Assembly: GCA_033557465.1 (NCBI GenBank)
Contig: CM066051.1
Span: forward strand, 99,611,026-99,675,025
Direction: 5' to 3'
Length of the DNA stretch: 64,000 bases
Source of the DNA: Ichthyophis bannanicus
Taxonomy: Eukaryota; Chordata; Amphibia; Gymnophiona; Ichthyophiidae
The notes under the pieces are model-generated. The model made no database searches and had not been told where the DNA came from. It saw only the letters and a list, made by a program, of their open reading frames with translations. The translations under genes and the position numbers were made by a program. Positions 23,114-35,640 of this stretch are shown in pieces; positions within the stretch are counted from its first letter, which is position 1, and the number at the start of each line of letters is the position of its first letter.

Positions 23114-25254
23114 TCAAAAGCTGGGATTATTCTTTGCGGGGGCGGAGGGTGCTTTCTTCGTAGAGCGCTCCCTCTGCCGTGGTTTCAGCCTATACGGAGC
23201 AGAGTAGTGCTGTTGTTTGTAGCGGGGCTGCTGCTGCCATTTGCGGTAGTGGTTGTACCGCTTGTATCCCGATGTGGCATAGTGGGGTGTTTTGCGGTAG
23301 GTCTTAGAGCGATCGGACCCCTCTTCCAGGGTCTGGAGAGTGGTACAGCGCTCACGCATGTCATCTACAGTTTGCTTTACTTTTTCGCCGAAGAGTGAGT
23401 CGCCGGCACAAGGAGCGTCTGCGAGTTTATCATGGGAGTCAGTCTGCAGACCTGAGGCCTTGAGCCAGGCTAGTCGTCTGGCGGAGATGGCGATTCCCGC
23501 AACCTTGGAAGATGTCTCGAAGGCGTCGTGAGCCGAACGACCTTGGTGCTTGGTGCATTCTTCCAGGTCAGAGACGACAGAGGAGAGTGTTATGGGCAGA
23601 TCAGCGCCCTTGGAGGCATCTTTTATTTTGGAGATTAGAGTGTCCTGGTAGATGGCTACTTGAAATAAGTGGGCGGCGATTCTTGCATTTAACATGGCGC
23701 CTTGGTAGATGCGCTTCGCAACGTCGTCGAGAAGTTTGTTATCTTTGCCAGGTGGAGCATTGATGGATGGGCGCGAGGACTTATTCCGTTTTAGGGCGGA
23801 TTCCACCACAATGGATTGGTGGGGGAGATGATGTTTGTCAAAGCCAGGTGTGGACTGGACGACGTATTTTGAGTCCATTTTCCTGGGGCAAGGATGGTTG
23901 GACGCTGGCGTTGCCCATGTTTTCAGGAGGTTGTTCCTGAGGAGCTGGTGTATAGGGAGGGAAGGAGCAGCCCTCGGGACGTCGACAAACTTCAGAGCTC
24001 CCTGGACTTCATCGCTCTTGTCAGCGCTCTCAGTGGCAGAGATAGAGAGGGCAGTCAGGACCTTACTGATGAACTTCGGATACGTGAGGTCTTCTGGTGG
24101 TTCCTGAGGGTCAGGGCTGTCGTGGTCCACCATGGAAGAGGAGTGCAACAGAGAAGAGTCTGCTGTGCAGTCAGTCAGTACAGGGGCGGTTGCTGGAGCC
24201 AAGACTGGCACAGCAGGGGCCGGTGCTTGCGTGGTCTGACTAGATGATGTTTCTCCCTCATTTTGTGCAGGGCCAGACACTTCTTGGTGGTTGGTATTAA
24301 CTGAGCGCTGAGAGACCATATCAGAGATGGTGGAAGTCCATTGTTTCATCATGTCATTGAGTAGAGACAGTAAGTCAGAATTGTTTGAATCCTGTGCTGG
24401 CTGAGTGACAGTGGAAGGTAATGCAGATTGTTCCTGGCAAGCGTCATGGGCTGGGGAGTCTGACAGGTAAAGAGCAGACTCATCAACGCCCTGGAGCTCA
24501 TGCACATATTGGGGGGACCCAGAGGAGGGAGAGCTGTGTGCATCACCCTCATAATAGGGAGCATAGTGATGTGGAGAGGAGCTGTGTGACTGTCTGCGCC
24601 GTTTGTAGTACCGATGGTACTTACTGGTGTAAATCTGTGCCGGTTCTCCGTAGCGCTGATGTGGTCTCCTCCTGCTCCGTGCGCGGCTCCGATGTCTGCG
24701 TTTCCTGCTGTGTCCTCCGGAGCGGCTTCTGTGTCTGCTGCTGCGCGGTGAATAGCCGTCAGAGCTGGAGCCGCTGGTATAATCAGCGCGGGCACGGCTG
24801 TGCTGTATGCGCTGGTAGGGAGGACCGGAAGTCGTCAGAGATGCCAGCGGAAGTTCCGGGTAGGAGGGAGGAGCCCGAGATTGTGAGATGGCGGCCTCCA
24901 CGGGAGCACACGTGGAGGGAGTCCCAGCATCACGGCGGGGAACGGAGGCCTGGAGAGGCGCGTCCCCGGCCGGAAGAGAGAGGAGGCAGAGGCATTGGAG
25001 GATCGCTGCACCGGCGGTGCCTGAATTGCCTGAGAGCTGGTGGAAGGCTGCACACTCACGGGATTCGTTGGAGACAGGAGGTCTCTAAGAGCATGCCGCT
25101 GATACTTGAGGGCCCTCGGGGACATACGGCCGCAGGCAGGGCAGTCTTGGACGGCATGATCCTTCCCCAGGCATAGCAGGCAGACGAGATGAGTGTCGGA
25201 GTTCGCCATACGTCTTGAACATGCGGAGCACTTCTTGAATCCAGGTTTTTTCAT
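23114..25254 (-). pseudogene. DIRS gag-like protein, in two frames
   Basis: The first part (25254-24835) begins MKKPGFKKCSAC and contains a CX2CX4HX4C zinc knuckle (CLLCLGKDHAVQDC) followed by CPAC. The second part (from about 24900 to 23114) holds an Arg/Ser-rich stretch (SRHRSRSGGHSRKRRHRSR) and a long Gag-like domain ending in QQQPRYKQQHYSAPYR and basic residues. The two overlap in different frames near 24835-24900, which suggests another small indel. A Gag of this kind is expected to package the element RNA. Confidence 0.85.
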
Positions 25255-25738
25255 CTTGAGGTGAGAGTAAAAAAATAAACGTCTAACTCGGCAAGGCGGA
25301 AGACGAAGACTGGTCAGCTAGGGGCGGTCCGGGAGGCGTGGCTACTAGCCAAGCCCAGAAGGCTAAAGCCTTCTGGGCTAGTGAGAGTATCTTCCGTCTA
25401 CGGCGCCGTCGGATGACGTCACCCACTTGTGGCTGACTCATCCTGCTTGCCCTGGGAGAACGGGAGATACAAAGTCACACTGGGCAGCGTTTCTTAGGCA
25501 CAAAAGATTTGCTTAGTTTTTAGGGGGGTTCACTTCCATTTGACTAGGGCTTTCTCAGCATGTGCTAAACTGATTTAATGCACACTGATGTATTTAGACA
25601 AATTAAGTTGATTAGGCCATGTTGAATCAATGTATGGAGCACCAAGAAATGCACAGCACTGTGTCTACATGTGGAAACGGACTTCACGCGGGTTAAATCT
25701 TAGTTTAATGTGCGGTAATTCTAGATGTACTGATGTGT

Positions 25739-26472
25739 GGCAAAAGCCAGGAGGACATTGGGCTGCATACAGAGGAATTATCAGCAGAAAGGAAGGGGTA
25801 CTAGTGCCACTGTATAAGTCTCTGGTGAGGCCTCACTTGGAATACTGTGTTCAGTTTTGGAGACCATATCTCGCAAAGGATATAAAAAGATGAAACTGTT
25901 CAGAGGAAGGCGACCAAAATGATTTGGAGCCTGCATCAGAAGCCTTATGAGAAGAGACTTGAAGACCTAAATATGTACACTTTGGAGGAGAGGAGGGACA
26001 GGGGAGATATGATTCAGACCTTTAAATACTTAAAGAGAAATAATGAATAAACAAACCTCTTCCAAAGACGGGGAAGCTGTAAAACTAGAGGGCATAACAT
26101 GAAGCTGCAAGGTGATAAATTGAAAGGCAATGTCAGGGAATACTTTTTCACTGAAAGGGTGGTGGATGCTTGGAATGCCCTCCCGATGGAAGTGGTGGGG
26201 GCAAATACAGTGACGGAATTCAAAATGGCATGGGACAGACACAGTGGATCCCTTTACAGCAACAGGATAAACTCAAAATAAATATAACTTTCTCTTATAT
26301 CTCAATAAATAGGGGTGACCTACATGGAGTGATGGGTCCACCCCTAAACAAAGACATGGGGTGGGGTGGCCTGCACGGAGTGGCAGGCGCACCTACTCCT
26401 GCCATCTTACTGGGCAGACTAGAGGGACCATACTGGTCTTTATCTGCCATCATTTACTATGTCACTGTGTGC
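25739..26472 (+). mobile_element. CR1 LINE 3' fragment
   Basis: Encodes LVPLYKSLVRPHLEYCVQFW (25797-25856), then after a frame break YFFTERVVDAWNALPMEVVG (26140-26199), and the 3' UTR with GGGCAGACTAGAGGGACC and CTTTATCTGCCATCATTTACTATG. It is the plus-strand counterpart of the minus copy at 56786-58385. Confidence 0.85.
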
Positions 26473-26874
26473 TGCTGCAGTTAACGGGAGGCTTGCAGTA
26501 AATAACGCAACACTGCTTGGTAATGCAGTTCCATGCATTAGTAAATCTAGCCTTAAGCTTTTTAAGGTGTGCAGAAAAGCCAAACACGTGCTAATGAATA
26601 CATTCCCTCCTTTTGTTTTTTGTAGATGAGGTTTCCAGACTTAAAGAGTATTTAAAGAAAAATTGTCAATGTGGCCCCCAGCAAGAGTTTTGGTTATGGG
26701 AATCTTGACATAGGGACAGTGAGGATTTGTAATTGGGGGGGGGGGGGAGGGGTGTCTGAGTTCTGATGCGTGCACCACACCTGTCGCTATCCACATGGCT
26801 TCTCATGTAGCAGTCTGACTGTCTATTGCACAAGGATTTCTCTTTCTCCTAGGGAGGGAGGGAGAGTAAATAAA
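26473..26874. other. No gene; poly-G tract
   Basis: A G run lies at about 26738-26750. Nothing else is recognised. Confidence 0.4.
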
Positions 26875-27195
26875 CAATGAAACAGACCAGACAATATATC
26901 CAGTCTGCCCATCCATAATAACTACTAAGCTCTATAATCACTTCCTGTCCCTCGGAGACCCCTTCTTGAACTCAGATACAGTTCCCGTCTCCACCATTTC
27001 CACTGGGAGGTTGTTCCACGCATCCACCACCCTTTCCTTAAAGAAATACTCCCTTAGATTACGCCCGAGTCCATCTGCTTTCCCTCTCGTCCTGTCACCC
27101 TTCATTCTAGAGCTTTCTTTGAAAATGGCTTGCCTCTTGCATGTTTATATCTCCCCTGTCCTCCAGAGTGCACGTTTAAACCTTTAACTCTGTCC
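26875..27195 (-). mobile_element. CR1 LINE 3' end fragment
   Basis: CAGTCTGCCCATCCATAAT at the left, then TTCCACTGGGAGGTTGTTCC and TCCACCACCCTTTCC, match the carboxyl end and 3' UTR of the CR1 at 43853 read on the minus strand. Confidence 0.8.
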
Positions 27196-27529
27196 AGGGC
27201 ATTACAAAGTGATGGAGAGGAGTGAGAAGTCTGGGTGTTTTACAGTGAGAGAGAAGGACAGATCCATGGCATTAAAGAGAGAGAGACAAATGAACAGGGC
27301 TGTTGCAGTGGGTGGGCGGGCAGACGGACGGGCAAGAAGGACGTCTGCTTCCAGCATCAAACCTGTGGGGAATGGAGGGGGAAAACATTATCCTTTTTGG
27401 ATCGGCCTGGGAATCTGCAGGCATACAACCCAAAAGAGAAGGGAGGTGCTGAAAGAAACCCTTGCCCAGGGTGCTGTTTTTTCCAACAGTTGGTTGAACC
27501 CTTATAAAAGATGACTGAAGCAAACCCTG

Positions 27530-30500
27530 AGCTGTATATAATGAGGGGGAAGGGAGGGATGGTCTTGGGCTGTAGACAGTAATGGGTGGAGAGAGGGGTG
27601 GACACTGGGATGTATACAGTGATAGCAAGGAAGGGAACGGCCCTGTGCTGTATAGAGGGATGGAGGAGGGAGGGAGCAGGTCACAGGCTGTATACAGTGA
27701 CGGTGAGGGAGGGAGCGGCCCTGTGCTGTATAGAAGGATGGGGGAGAGAGGGAGCAGGTCTCGGGTTGTATACAGTGATAGCAAGGAAGGGAGCGGCCCT
27801 GTGCTGTATAGAGGGATGGGGGAGAGAGGGAGCAGGTCTCGGGCTGCATACAGTGACGGTGAGGGAAGGAGCGGCCCTGTGCCCTATAGAGGGAAAGGGA
27901 GACAGGGAGCAGGTCTCGGGCTGTATACAGTAATAGCAAGGAAGGGAGCGGCCCTGTGCTGTATAGAGGGATGGGGGAGAGAGGGAGCAGGTCTCGGGTT
28001 GTATACAGTGATAGCAAGGAAGGGAGCGGCCCTGTGCTGTATAGAGGGATGGGGGAGAGAGGGAGCAGGTCTCGGGCTGTATACAGTGACGGTAAGGGAA
28101 GGAGTGGCCCTGTGCCCTATAGAGGGAAGGGGAGACAGGGAGCAGGTCTCGGGCTGTATACAGTAATAGCAAGGAAGGGAGCGGCCCTGTGCTGTATAGA
28201 GGGATGGGGGAGAGAGGGAGCAGGTTTCGGGCTGTATACAGTGACGGTGAGGGAGGGAACGGCCCTGTGCTGTATAGAGGGATGGGGGAGAGAGGGAGCA
28301 GGTTTCGGGCTTTATACAGTGACGGTGAGGGAGGGAGCGGCCGTGGGCTGTATAGAGGGAGGGGGAGAGAGGGAGCAGGTCTCGGGCTGTATACAGTGAC
28401 GCTGAGGGAGGGAGCGGCCCTGTGCTGTATAGAGGGAGGGGGGAGAGAGGGAGCAGGTCTCGGGCTGTATACAGTGACTGTGAGGGAGGGAGCGGCTGTG
28501 TGCTGTATAGAGGGATGGGGGAGAGAGGGAGCAGGTCTCGGGCTGTATAAAGTGACGGCGAGGGAGGGAGTGGCCCTGTGCTGTATAGAGGGAGGGAGAG
28601 AGAGGGAGCAGGTCTTGGGTTGTATACAGTGATGGTGAGGGAGGGAGCGGCCCTGTGGGGGAGAGAGGGAGCAGGTCTCGGGCTGTATACAGTGATGGTG
28701 AGGGAAGGAGCGGCCCTGTGCCCTATAGAAGGAGGGGAAGAGAGGGAGCAGGTCTCGGGCTGTATACAGTGACGGTGAGGGAGGGAGCGGCCATGGGCTG
28801 TATAGAGGGAGGGGGAGAGAGGGAGCAGGTCTCGGGTTGTATACAGTGATGGTGAGGGAGGGAGCGGCCGTGTGCTGTATAGAGGGATGGGGGAGAGAGG
28901 GAGCACGTCTCGGGCTGTATACAATGACGGTGAGGGAGGGAGCGGCCCTGTGCTTTATAGAGGGATGGGGGAGAGAGGGAGCAAGTCTCGGGTTGTATAC
29001 AGTGATGGTGAGGGAGGGAGTGGCCATGTGCTGTATAGAGGGATGGGGGAGAGAGAGCAGGTCTCGGGCTGTATACAGTGACGGCGAGGGAGGGAGCGGC
29101 CATGTGCTGTATAGAGGAAGGGGGAGAGAGGGAGCAGGTCTCGGGCTGTATATAGTGACGGTGAGGGAGGGAGCGGCCGTGTACTGTATAGAGGGATGGA
29201 GGAGGGAGGGAGCAGGTCACGGGCTGTATACAGTGACGGTGAGGGAGGGAGTGGCCATGTGCTGTATAGAAGGATGGGGGAGAGAGGGAGCAGGTCTCGG
29301 GTTGTATACAGTGATAGCAAGGAAGGGAGCGGCCCTGTGCTGTATAGAGGGATGGGGAGAGAGGGAGCAGGTCTCGGGCTGCATACAGTGACGGTGAGGG
29401 AAGGAGCGGCCCTGTGCCCTATAGAGGGAAGGGGAGAGAGGGAGCAGGTCTCGGGCTGTATACAGTGATAGCAAGGAAGGAAGCGTCCCTGTGCTGTATA
29501 GAGGGATGGGGGAGAGAGAGAGCAGGTCTCGGGTTGTATACAGTGATGGTGAGGGAGGGAGCGGCCGTGTGCTGTATAGAGGGATGGGGGAGAGAGGGAG
29601 CACGTCTCGGGCTGTATACAATGACGGTGAGGGAGGGAGCGGCCCTGTGCTTTATAGAGGGATGGGGGAGAGAGGGAGCAAGTCTCGGGTTGTATACAGT
29701 GATGGTGAGGGAGGGAGTGGCCATGTGCTGTATAGAGGGATGGGGGAGAGAGAGCAGGTCTCGGGCTGTATACAGTGACGGCGAGGGAGGGAGCGGCCAT
29801 GTGCTGTATAGAGGAAGGGGGAGAGAGGGAGCAGGTCTCGGGCTGTATATAGTGACGGTGAGGGAGGGAGGGAGCGGCCGTGTACTGTATAGAGGGATGG
29901 AGGAGGGAGGGAGCAGGTCACGGGCTGTATACAGTGACGGTGAGGGAGGGAGTGGCCATGTGCTGTATAGAAGGATGGGGGAGAGAGGGAGCAGGTCTCG
30001 GGTTGTATACAGTGATAGCAAGGAAGGGAGCGGCCCTGTGCTGTATAGAGGGATGGGGAGAGAGGGAGCAGGTCTCGGGCTGCATACAGTGATAGCAAGG
30101 AAGGAAGCGGCCCTGTGCTGTATAGAGGGATGGGGGAGAGAGGGAGCAGGTCTCGGGTTGTATACAGTGATAGCAAGGAAGGGAGCGGCCCTGTGCTGTA
30201 TAGAGGGATGGGGGAGAGAGGGAGCAGGTTTCGGGCTGTATACAGTGACGGTGAGGGAAGGAGCGGCCCTGTGCCCTATAGAGGGAAGGGGAGAGAGGGA
30301 GCAGGTCTCGGGCTGTATACAGTGATAGCAAGGAAGGAAGCGGCCCTGTGCTGTATAGAGGGATGGGGGAGAGAGGGAGCAGGTCTCGGGTTGTATACAG
30401 TGATAGCAAGGAAGGGAGCGGCCCTGTGCTGTATAGAGGGATGGGGGAGAGAGGGAGCAGGTTTCGGGCTGTATACAGTGACGGTGAGGGAGGGAACGGC

Positions 30501-33440
30501 CCTGTGCTGTATAGAGGGGGGAGAGAGGGAGCAGGTCTCGGGCTGTATATAGTGACGGTGAGGGAGGGAGCGGCCGTGTACTGTATAGAGGGATGGGGGA
30601 TGGAGGGAGCAGGTCTCGGGCTGTATACAGTGACGCTGAGGGAGGGAGCGGCCCTGTGCTGTATAGAGGGAGGGGGTGAGAGGGAGCAGGTCTCGGGCTG
30701 TATACAGTGACGCTGAGGGAGGGAGCGGCTGTGTGCTGTATAGAGGGATGGGGGAGGGAGGGAGCAGGTCTCGGGCTGTATACAGTGACGGTGAGGGAGG
30801 GAGCGGCCCTGTGCTGTATAGAGGGATGGGGGAGAGAGGGAGCAGGTCTCGGGTTGTATACAGTGATGGTGAGGGAGGGAGCGGCCGTGTGCTGTATAGA
30901 GGGATGGGGGAGAGAGAGAGCAGGTCTCGGGCTGTATACAGTGACGGTGAGGGAGGGAGCGGCCGTGTGTTGTATAGAATAATGGGGGAGAGAGGGAGCA
31001 GGTCTCGGGCTGTATACAGTGACGGTGAGGGAGGGAGCGGCCGTGTGCTGTATAGAGGGAGGGGGAGAGAGGGAGCTGGTCTCGGGTTGTATACAGTGAC
31101 GGTGAGGGAGGGAGCGGCCCTGTGCTGTATAGAGGGATGGGGGAGAGAGGGAGCAGGTTTTGGGCTGTATACAGTGACTGTAAGGGAGGGAGCGGCCCTG
31201 TGCTTTATAGAGGGATGGGGGAGAGAGGGAGCACGACTCGGTAAGAAAACAGTGAAGGTGAGGGAGGGAGCGGCCGTGTGCTGTATAGAGGGATGGGGGA
31301 GAGAGGGAGCAGGTCTCGGGCTGTATACAATGACGGTGAGGGAGGGAGCGGCCGTGTGCTGTATAGAGGGATGGGGGAGAGAGGGAGCAGGTCTTGAGCT
31401 ATATATAGTGACGGTGAGGGAGGGAGCGGCCCTGTGCTGTATTGAGGGAGGGGGAGAGAGGGAGCTGGTCTCGGGTTGTATACAGTGACGGTGAGGGAGG
31501 GAGCGGCCCTGTGCTGTATAGAGGGATGGGGGAGAGAGGGAGCAGGTTTTGGGCTGTATACAGTGACTGTAAGGGAGGGAGCGGCCCTGTGCTTTATAGA
31601 GGGATGGGGGAGAGAGGGAGCAGGTCTCGGGTTGTATACAGTGATGGTGAGGGAGGGAGCGGCCGTGTGCTGTATAGAGGGATGGGGGAGAGAGGGAGCA
31701 GGTCTCGGGCTGTATACAATGACGGTGAGGGAGGGAGCGGCCCTGTGCTTTATAGAGGGATGGGGGAGAGAGGGAGCAAGTCTCGGGTTGTATAGAGTGA
31801 TGGTGAGGGAGGGAGTGGCCATGTGCTGAATAGAGGGATGGGGAAGAGAGAGCAGGTCTCGGGCTGTATACAGTGACGGCGAGGGAGGGAGCGGCCATGT
31901 GCTGTATAGAGGAAGGGAGAGAGGGAGCAGGTCTCGGGCTGTATATAGTGACGGTGAGGGAGGGAGCGGCCGTGTACTGTATAGAGGGATGGGGGATGGA
32001 GGGAGCAGGTCTCGGGCTGTATACAGTGACGCTGAGGGAGGAAGCGGCCCTGTGCTGTATAGAGGGAGGGGGTGAGAGGGAGCAGGTCTCGGGCTGTATA
32101 CAGTGACGCTGAGGGAGGGAGTGGCTGTGTGCTGTATAGAGGGATGGGGAGGGAGGGAGCAGGTCTCGGGCTGTATACAGTGACGGTGAGGGAGGGAGCG
32201 GCCCTGTGCTGTATAGAGGGATGGGGGAGAGAGGGAGCAGGTTTTGGGCTGTATACAGTGACTGTAAGGGAGGGAGCGGCCCTGTGCTGTATAGAGGGAT
32301 GGGGGAGAGAGGGAGCAGGTCTCGGGTTGTATACAGTGACGGTGAGGGAGGGAGCGGCCGTGTGCTGTATAGAGGGATGGGGGAGAGAGGGAGCCGGTCT
32401 CGGGCTGTATACAGTGACGGTGAGGGAGGGAGCGGCCGTGTGTTGTATAGAATAATGGGGGAGAGAGGGAGCAGGTCTCGGGCTGTATACAGTGACGGTG
32501 AGGGAGGGAGCGGCCGTGTGCTGTATAGAGGGATGGGGGAGAGAGGGAGCAGGTCTTGAGCTATATATAGTGACGGTGAGGGAGGGAGCGGCCCTGTGCT
32601 GTATAGAGGGAGGGGGAGAGAGGGAGCTGGTCTCGGGTTGTATACAGTGACGGTGAGGGAGGGAGCGGCCCTGTGCTGTATAGAGGGATGGGGGAGAGAG
32701 GGAGCAGGTTTTGGGCTGTATACAGTGACTGTAAGGGAGGGAGCGGCCCTGTGCTTTATAGAGGGATGGGGGAGAGAGGGAGCAGGTCTCGGGTTGTATA
32801 CAGTGATGGTGAGGGAGGGAGCGGCCGTGTGCTGTATAGAGGGATGGGGGAGAGAGGGAGCACGTCTCGGGCTGTATACAATGACGGTGAGGGAGGGAGC
32901 GGCCCTGTGCTTTATAGAGGGATGGGGGAGAGAGGGAGCAAGTCTCGGGTTGTATACAGTGATGGTGAGGGAGGGAGTGGCCATGTGCTGAATAGAGGGA
33001 TGGGGGAGAGAGAGCAGGTCTCGGGCTGTATACAGTGACGGCGAGGGAGGGAGCGGCCATGTGCTGTATAGAGGAAGGGAGAGAGGGAGCAGGTCTCGGG
33101 CTGTATATAGTGACGGTGAGGGAGAGAGCGGCCGTGTACTGTATAGAGGGATGGGGGAGAGAGGGAGCAGGTCTCGGGCTGTATACAGTGACGCTGAGGG
33201 AGGGAGCGGCCCTGTGCTGTATAGAGGGAGGGGGGAGAGAGGGAGCAGGTCTCGGGCTGTATACAGTGACGGTGAGGGAGGGAGCGGCTGTGTGCTGTAT
33301 AGAGGGATGGAGGAGGGAGGGAGCAGGTCACGGGCTGTATACAGTGACGGTGAGGGAGGGAGTGGTCATGTGCTGTATAGAGGGATGGGGAAGAGAGGGA
33401 GCAGGTTTTGGGCTGTATACAGTGACTGTAAGGGAGGGAG
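27530..33440. repeat. 77/78-bp GA-rich minisatellite, about 76 copies
   Basis: Units contain GGGAGCAGGTCTCGGGCTGTATACAGTGACGGTGAGG-type sequence in pieces; length is 77 or 78 bases. Two plus frames and all three minus frames of the unit are stop-free, which produces long reading frames (the longest, 902 residues, at 32984-30276) with no protein likeness. Variant units recur in blocks: 28836-29220 recurs at 29534 (offset about 698, nine units), and the variant with GAATAATGGGG recurs at 30978 and 32450. Edge units (27530-27640 and 33640-33920) are decayed. The plus strand is purine-rich with closely spaced G runs. Confidence 0.97.
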
Positions 33441-33640
33441 AGAGTTCTGATTCAGATAACTTTGGCATGGGAGTTTTAATTTATTGCCAGAATAATTCAT
33501 GTTGCAGTCAAGGTAGCAAAGAAAAGAGAAAAAAAAAACAGAAGGAGATAATTTACAAGATGGTAGTAACTACAGTAGAATAAAATTACAGTGTACAGAG
33601 AAAAGAATAGTGAGCAGAATTCACAGGTTCTGGTTCTGGT
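33440..33640. other. Unclassified 200-bp insert at the array edge
   Basis: Unit-like sequence stops at AGGGAGGGAGAGAG (33440) and decayed units resume near 33640 (CTGTATAGAGTATAGG). The intervening AT-rich segment has an A-rich run at 33530 and no recognised end structure. Confidence 0.4.
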
Positions 33641-33919
33641 CTGTATAGAGTATAGGTGGGCCCTGAGCTGAATACAGTGATGGCGAGGGAGGGGTCGGGC
33701 TTTGGACTGTTTACAGTGATGGGGAAGCGGAGCCTGGGTCCTGCGGTAGAGAAGGGACAGACCCTGGGCTGTATACATAGATGGGTGGGGAGTTCCAGGC
33801 AGTGGGCTGTGTACCGTGAGAGAGCAAACCCTGGGCTCTACAGCATGCCGTGGGGAGGGAGGCGGCTGTATATAGTGACAGGGGAAGGGAGGGCTCGGTT
33901 CCTGCAGAGGAGGAGCCGT

Positions 33920-35165
33920 GCCTGGAACTCCAGGGCTGATGGGAGGAGAGTGGCTGATGTGGAAGGCTGATTGCTGAGCTTGGCTTGACATAGACACACC
34001 TTCTCCTGTGTGCTTTCCTTCCTTGGGGTTTCCTTACAAAGAATAAGATCTGCAAATAAGTCAGATCCGGGTGGAGAGAGTGCAAAGGAGGAAGAACTGG
34101 CGGTGGCCACACAGCAGTGCAGTGGCTGAGTGAGGTAAGGGGGATGAAGCCTCCAGTCCTGGAGAAAGATCCTGGCTGAGGTTCATCTCGGGAGCTCTGG
34201 AGAGGCATGCAGATATTCTCAGCTCCTGGGAGTGGAGAGAGGGCAGCTGGTGTCTGCATTACCTTTCCCAGGCAGGCTCTGTGTTTCGGCTTAGCATAGA
34301 CCTGTCAGTCGGAGACACCCCTCTCATCCTCCTTCCCTAGGTCCTCTCCCATCTGGCTCCAAAGATACCCCTACGAAGACAGACCACCGGGCTACTATAT
34401 TAGTAACGTTTACGATCTTTGGAGTTTGGAGAGTAGCTCGCCCCCCCCCCCCCCCCCCCAGCCATCTCTCCTCTATAATGGAAACTCATTACAGAAGATC
34501 TTAAACAGATTTATGGCTTTCATAAAAAAGCACCTTTTCCCCACCTAGGTAAGCTATAGATTTCGGTAGCCATGTTTTCCACCCCAGGGGTATATCAATG
34601 GGACTCCCAGGGCTGGGGTGTATACCAGCTGTGCTCATTGTTGTACTGCCCCAGCTTGAAGGTGCGCTGGGGGAAGGGGGTAATGATGTAGCCATGAAGC
34701 AGGACCCCCTTCCCTAGATTCTGATCTGGTGACGAGGGTTCTTCAGGGAAGCCTCTGATGCTGCCACCATTTGAGGCCCCTGATCTGCGGACCTCTTAGG
34801 CTTTCCAAGTCACACTGCAGAACACTATCCTAGAAAGATTTAAATAGGAACTTATCATATGGTTGCTACAGTTAATTTTTTATATAACACAGCAAAATAT
34901 GGCATAACCATAAGTAAATATCATAAAGGTGAGGTGAGGAGAAGAACTTTCAAAGCCTGCCTGTGGGTAAAAGACTTTCTAGCAGTGGAAATGGACTAGT
35001 TGAAAATGTCCCACCCTGTCTGTACGACTTTGAAAAGTCATCTAAAGCCTGCTGATTTTTAAAAAGTACCTATGATTTTTGCAGAGCCAGTATGAAAATT
35101 ACCCCTTTAATATCATATAATCTTATCTCATAAGATAATTTTGGGCTTCCTTATCTGATTTCAAC
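33920..35165. other. Intergenic, no gene recognised
   Basis: A poly-C tract sits at 34441-34458. A good splice-donor match (GAG followed by GTAAGG, donor at 34135) is noted but lacks supporting evidence for an exon. Confidence 0.35.
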
Positions 35166-35640
35166 CTGTAAGGAAAAAGAGACGGCTGAGGGGAGATATG
35201 TTAGAGGTCTATAAAATAATGAATGGAGTAGAACGGGTAAACGGAGATCGATTGTTTAGTCCATCAAAAAAGTATAAAGACTAGGGGATACACAATGAAG
35301 CTACAATGTTGCACATTTAAAACTAATCAGAGAAAATATTTTTTCATTCAGCACGTAATCAAACTCTGGAATTCGTCACCGTAGGATGTAGTAGAAGCTA
35401 TTAGCGTAGCTGGGTTTAAAAGAGGTTTGGACAAGTTCCTGGAGGAAAAGTCCATAAAGCATTATTAGCGAGGAGCAGAGAACTTCACTGCTTCCCCTGG
35501 GACAAGTAGTGTGGAACCTGTCTACCTTTTGGGAACCTGCCAGGTACTTGTGACCTGGATAGGTCATGGTTAGAAAGAAGATACTGGGCTTGATGGGTCT
35601 TTGGTCTGACCCATTATGGTATGTCTAAGATCTTGACTGT
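35165..35640 (+). mobile_element. CR1 LINE 3' fragment (second subfamily)
   Basis: Matches the minus-strand copy 54357-55445 in reverse: AAGAGACGGCTGAGGGGAG, then CATGAAGCT-type sequence, then AGAAAATATTTTTTCATTCA. It ends in TGGGCTTGATGGGTCTTTGG and TCTGACCCATTATGG, the CR1 3' terminus. Confidence 0.85.

Larger units (their letters stand above)
19449..25460 (-). mobile_element. Full-length DIRS-type retrotransposon (about 6.0 kb)
   Basis: Order on the minus strand is: terminal repeat, gag with zinc knuckle, reverse transcriptase-RNase H, tyrosine recombinase, internal complementary region, terminal repeat. The terminal repeats (19475-19625 and 25310-25460) are inverted and nearly identical. 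The internal complementary region at 19706-19803 joins a reverse complement of the left end (19449-19507, 59 bases exact) to one of the right end (25422-25460, 39 bases). That is the circle-junction signature of DIRS elements. No target-site duplication is seen, as expected for recombinase-mediated insertion. Coding regions carry several one-base indels, so this copy is probably inactive. Confidence 0.95.

Noticed and set aside
30276..32984. Minus-strand open frame of 902 residues, and related frames of 448, 436 and 346 residues in 27.5-33.4 kb
   Set aside because: They follow the 77/78-bp minisatellite exactly, occur in several frames at once and match no protein type. Treated as an effect of a stop-free repeat unit.
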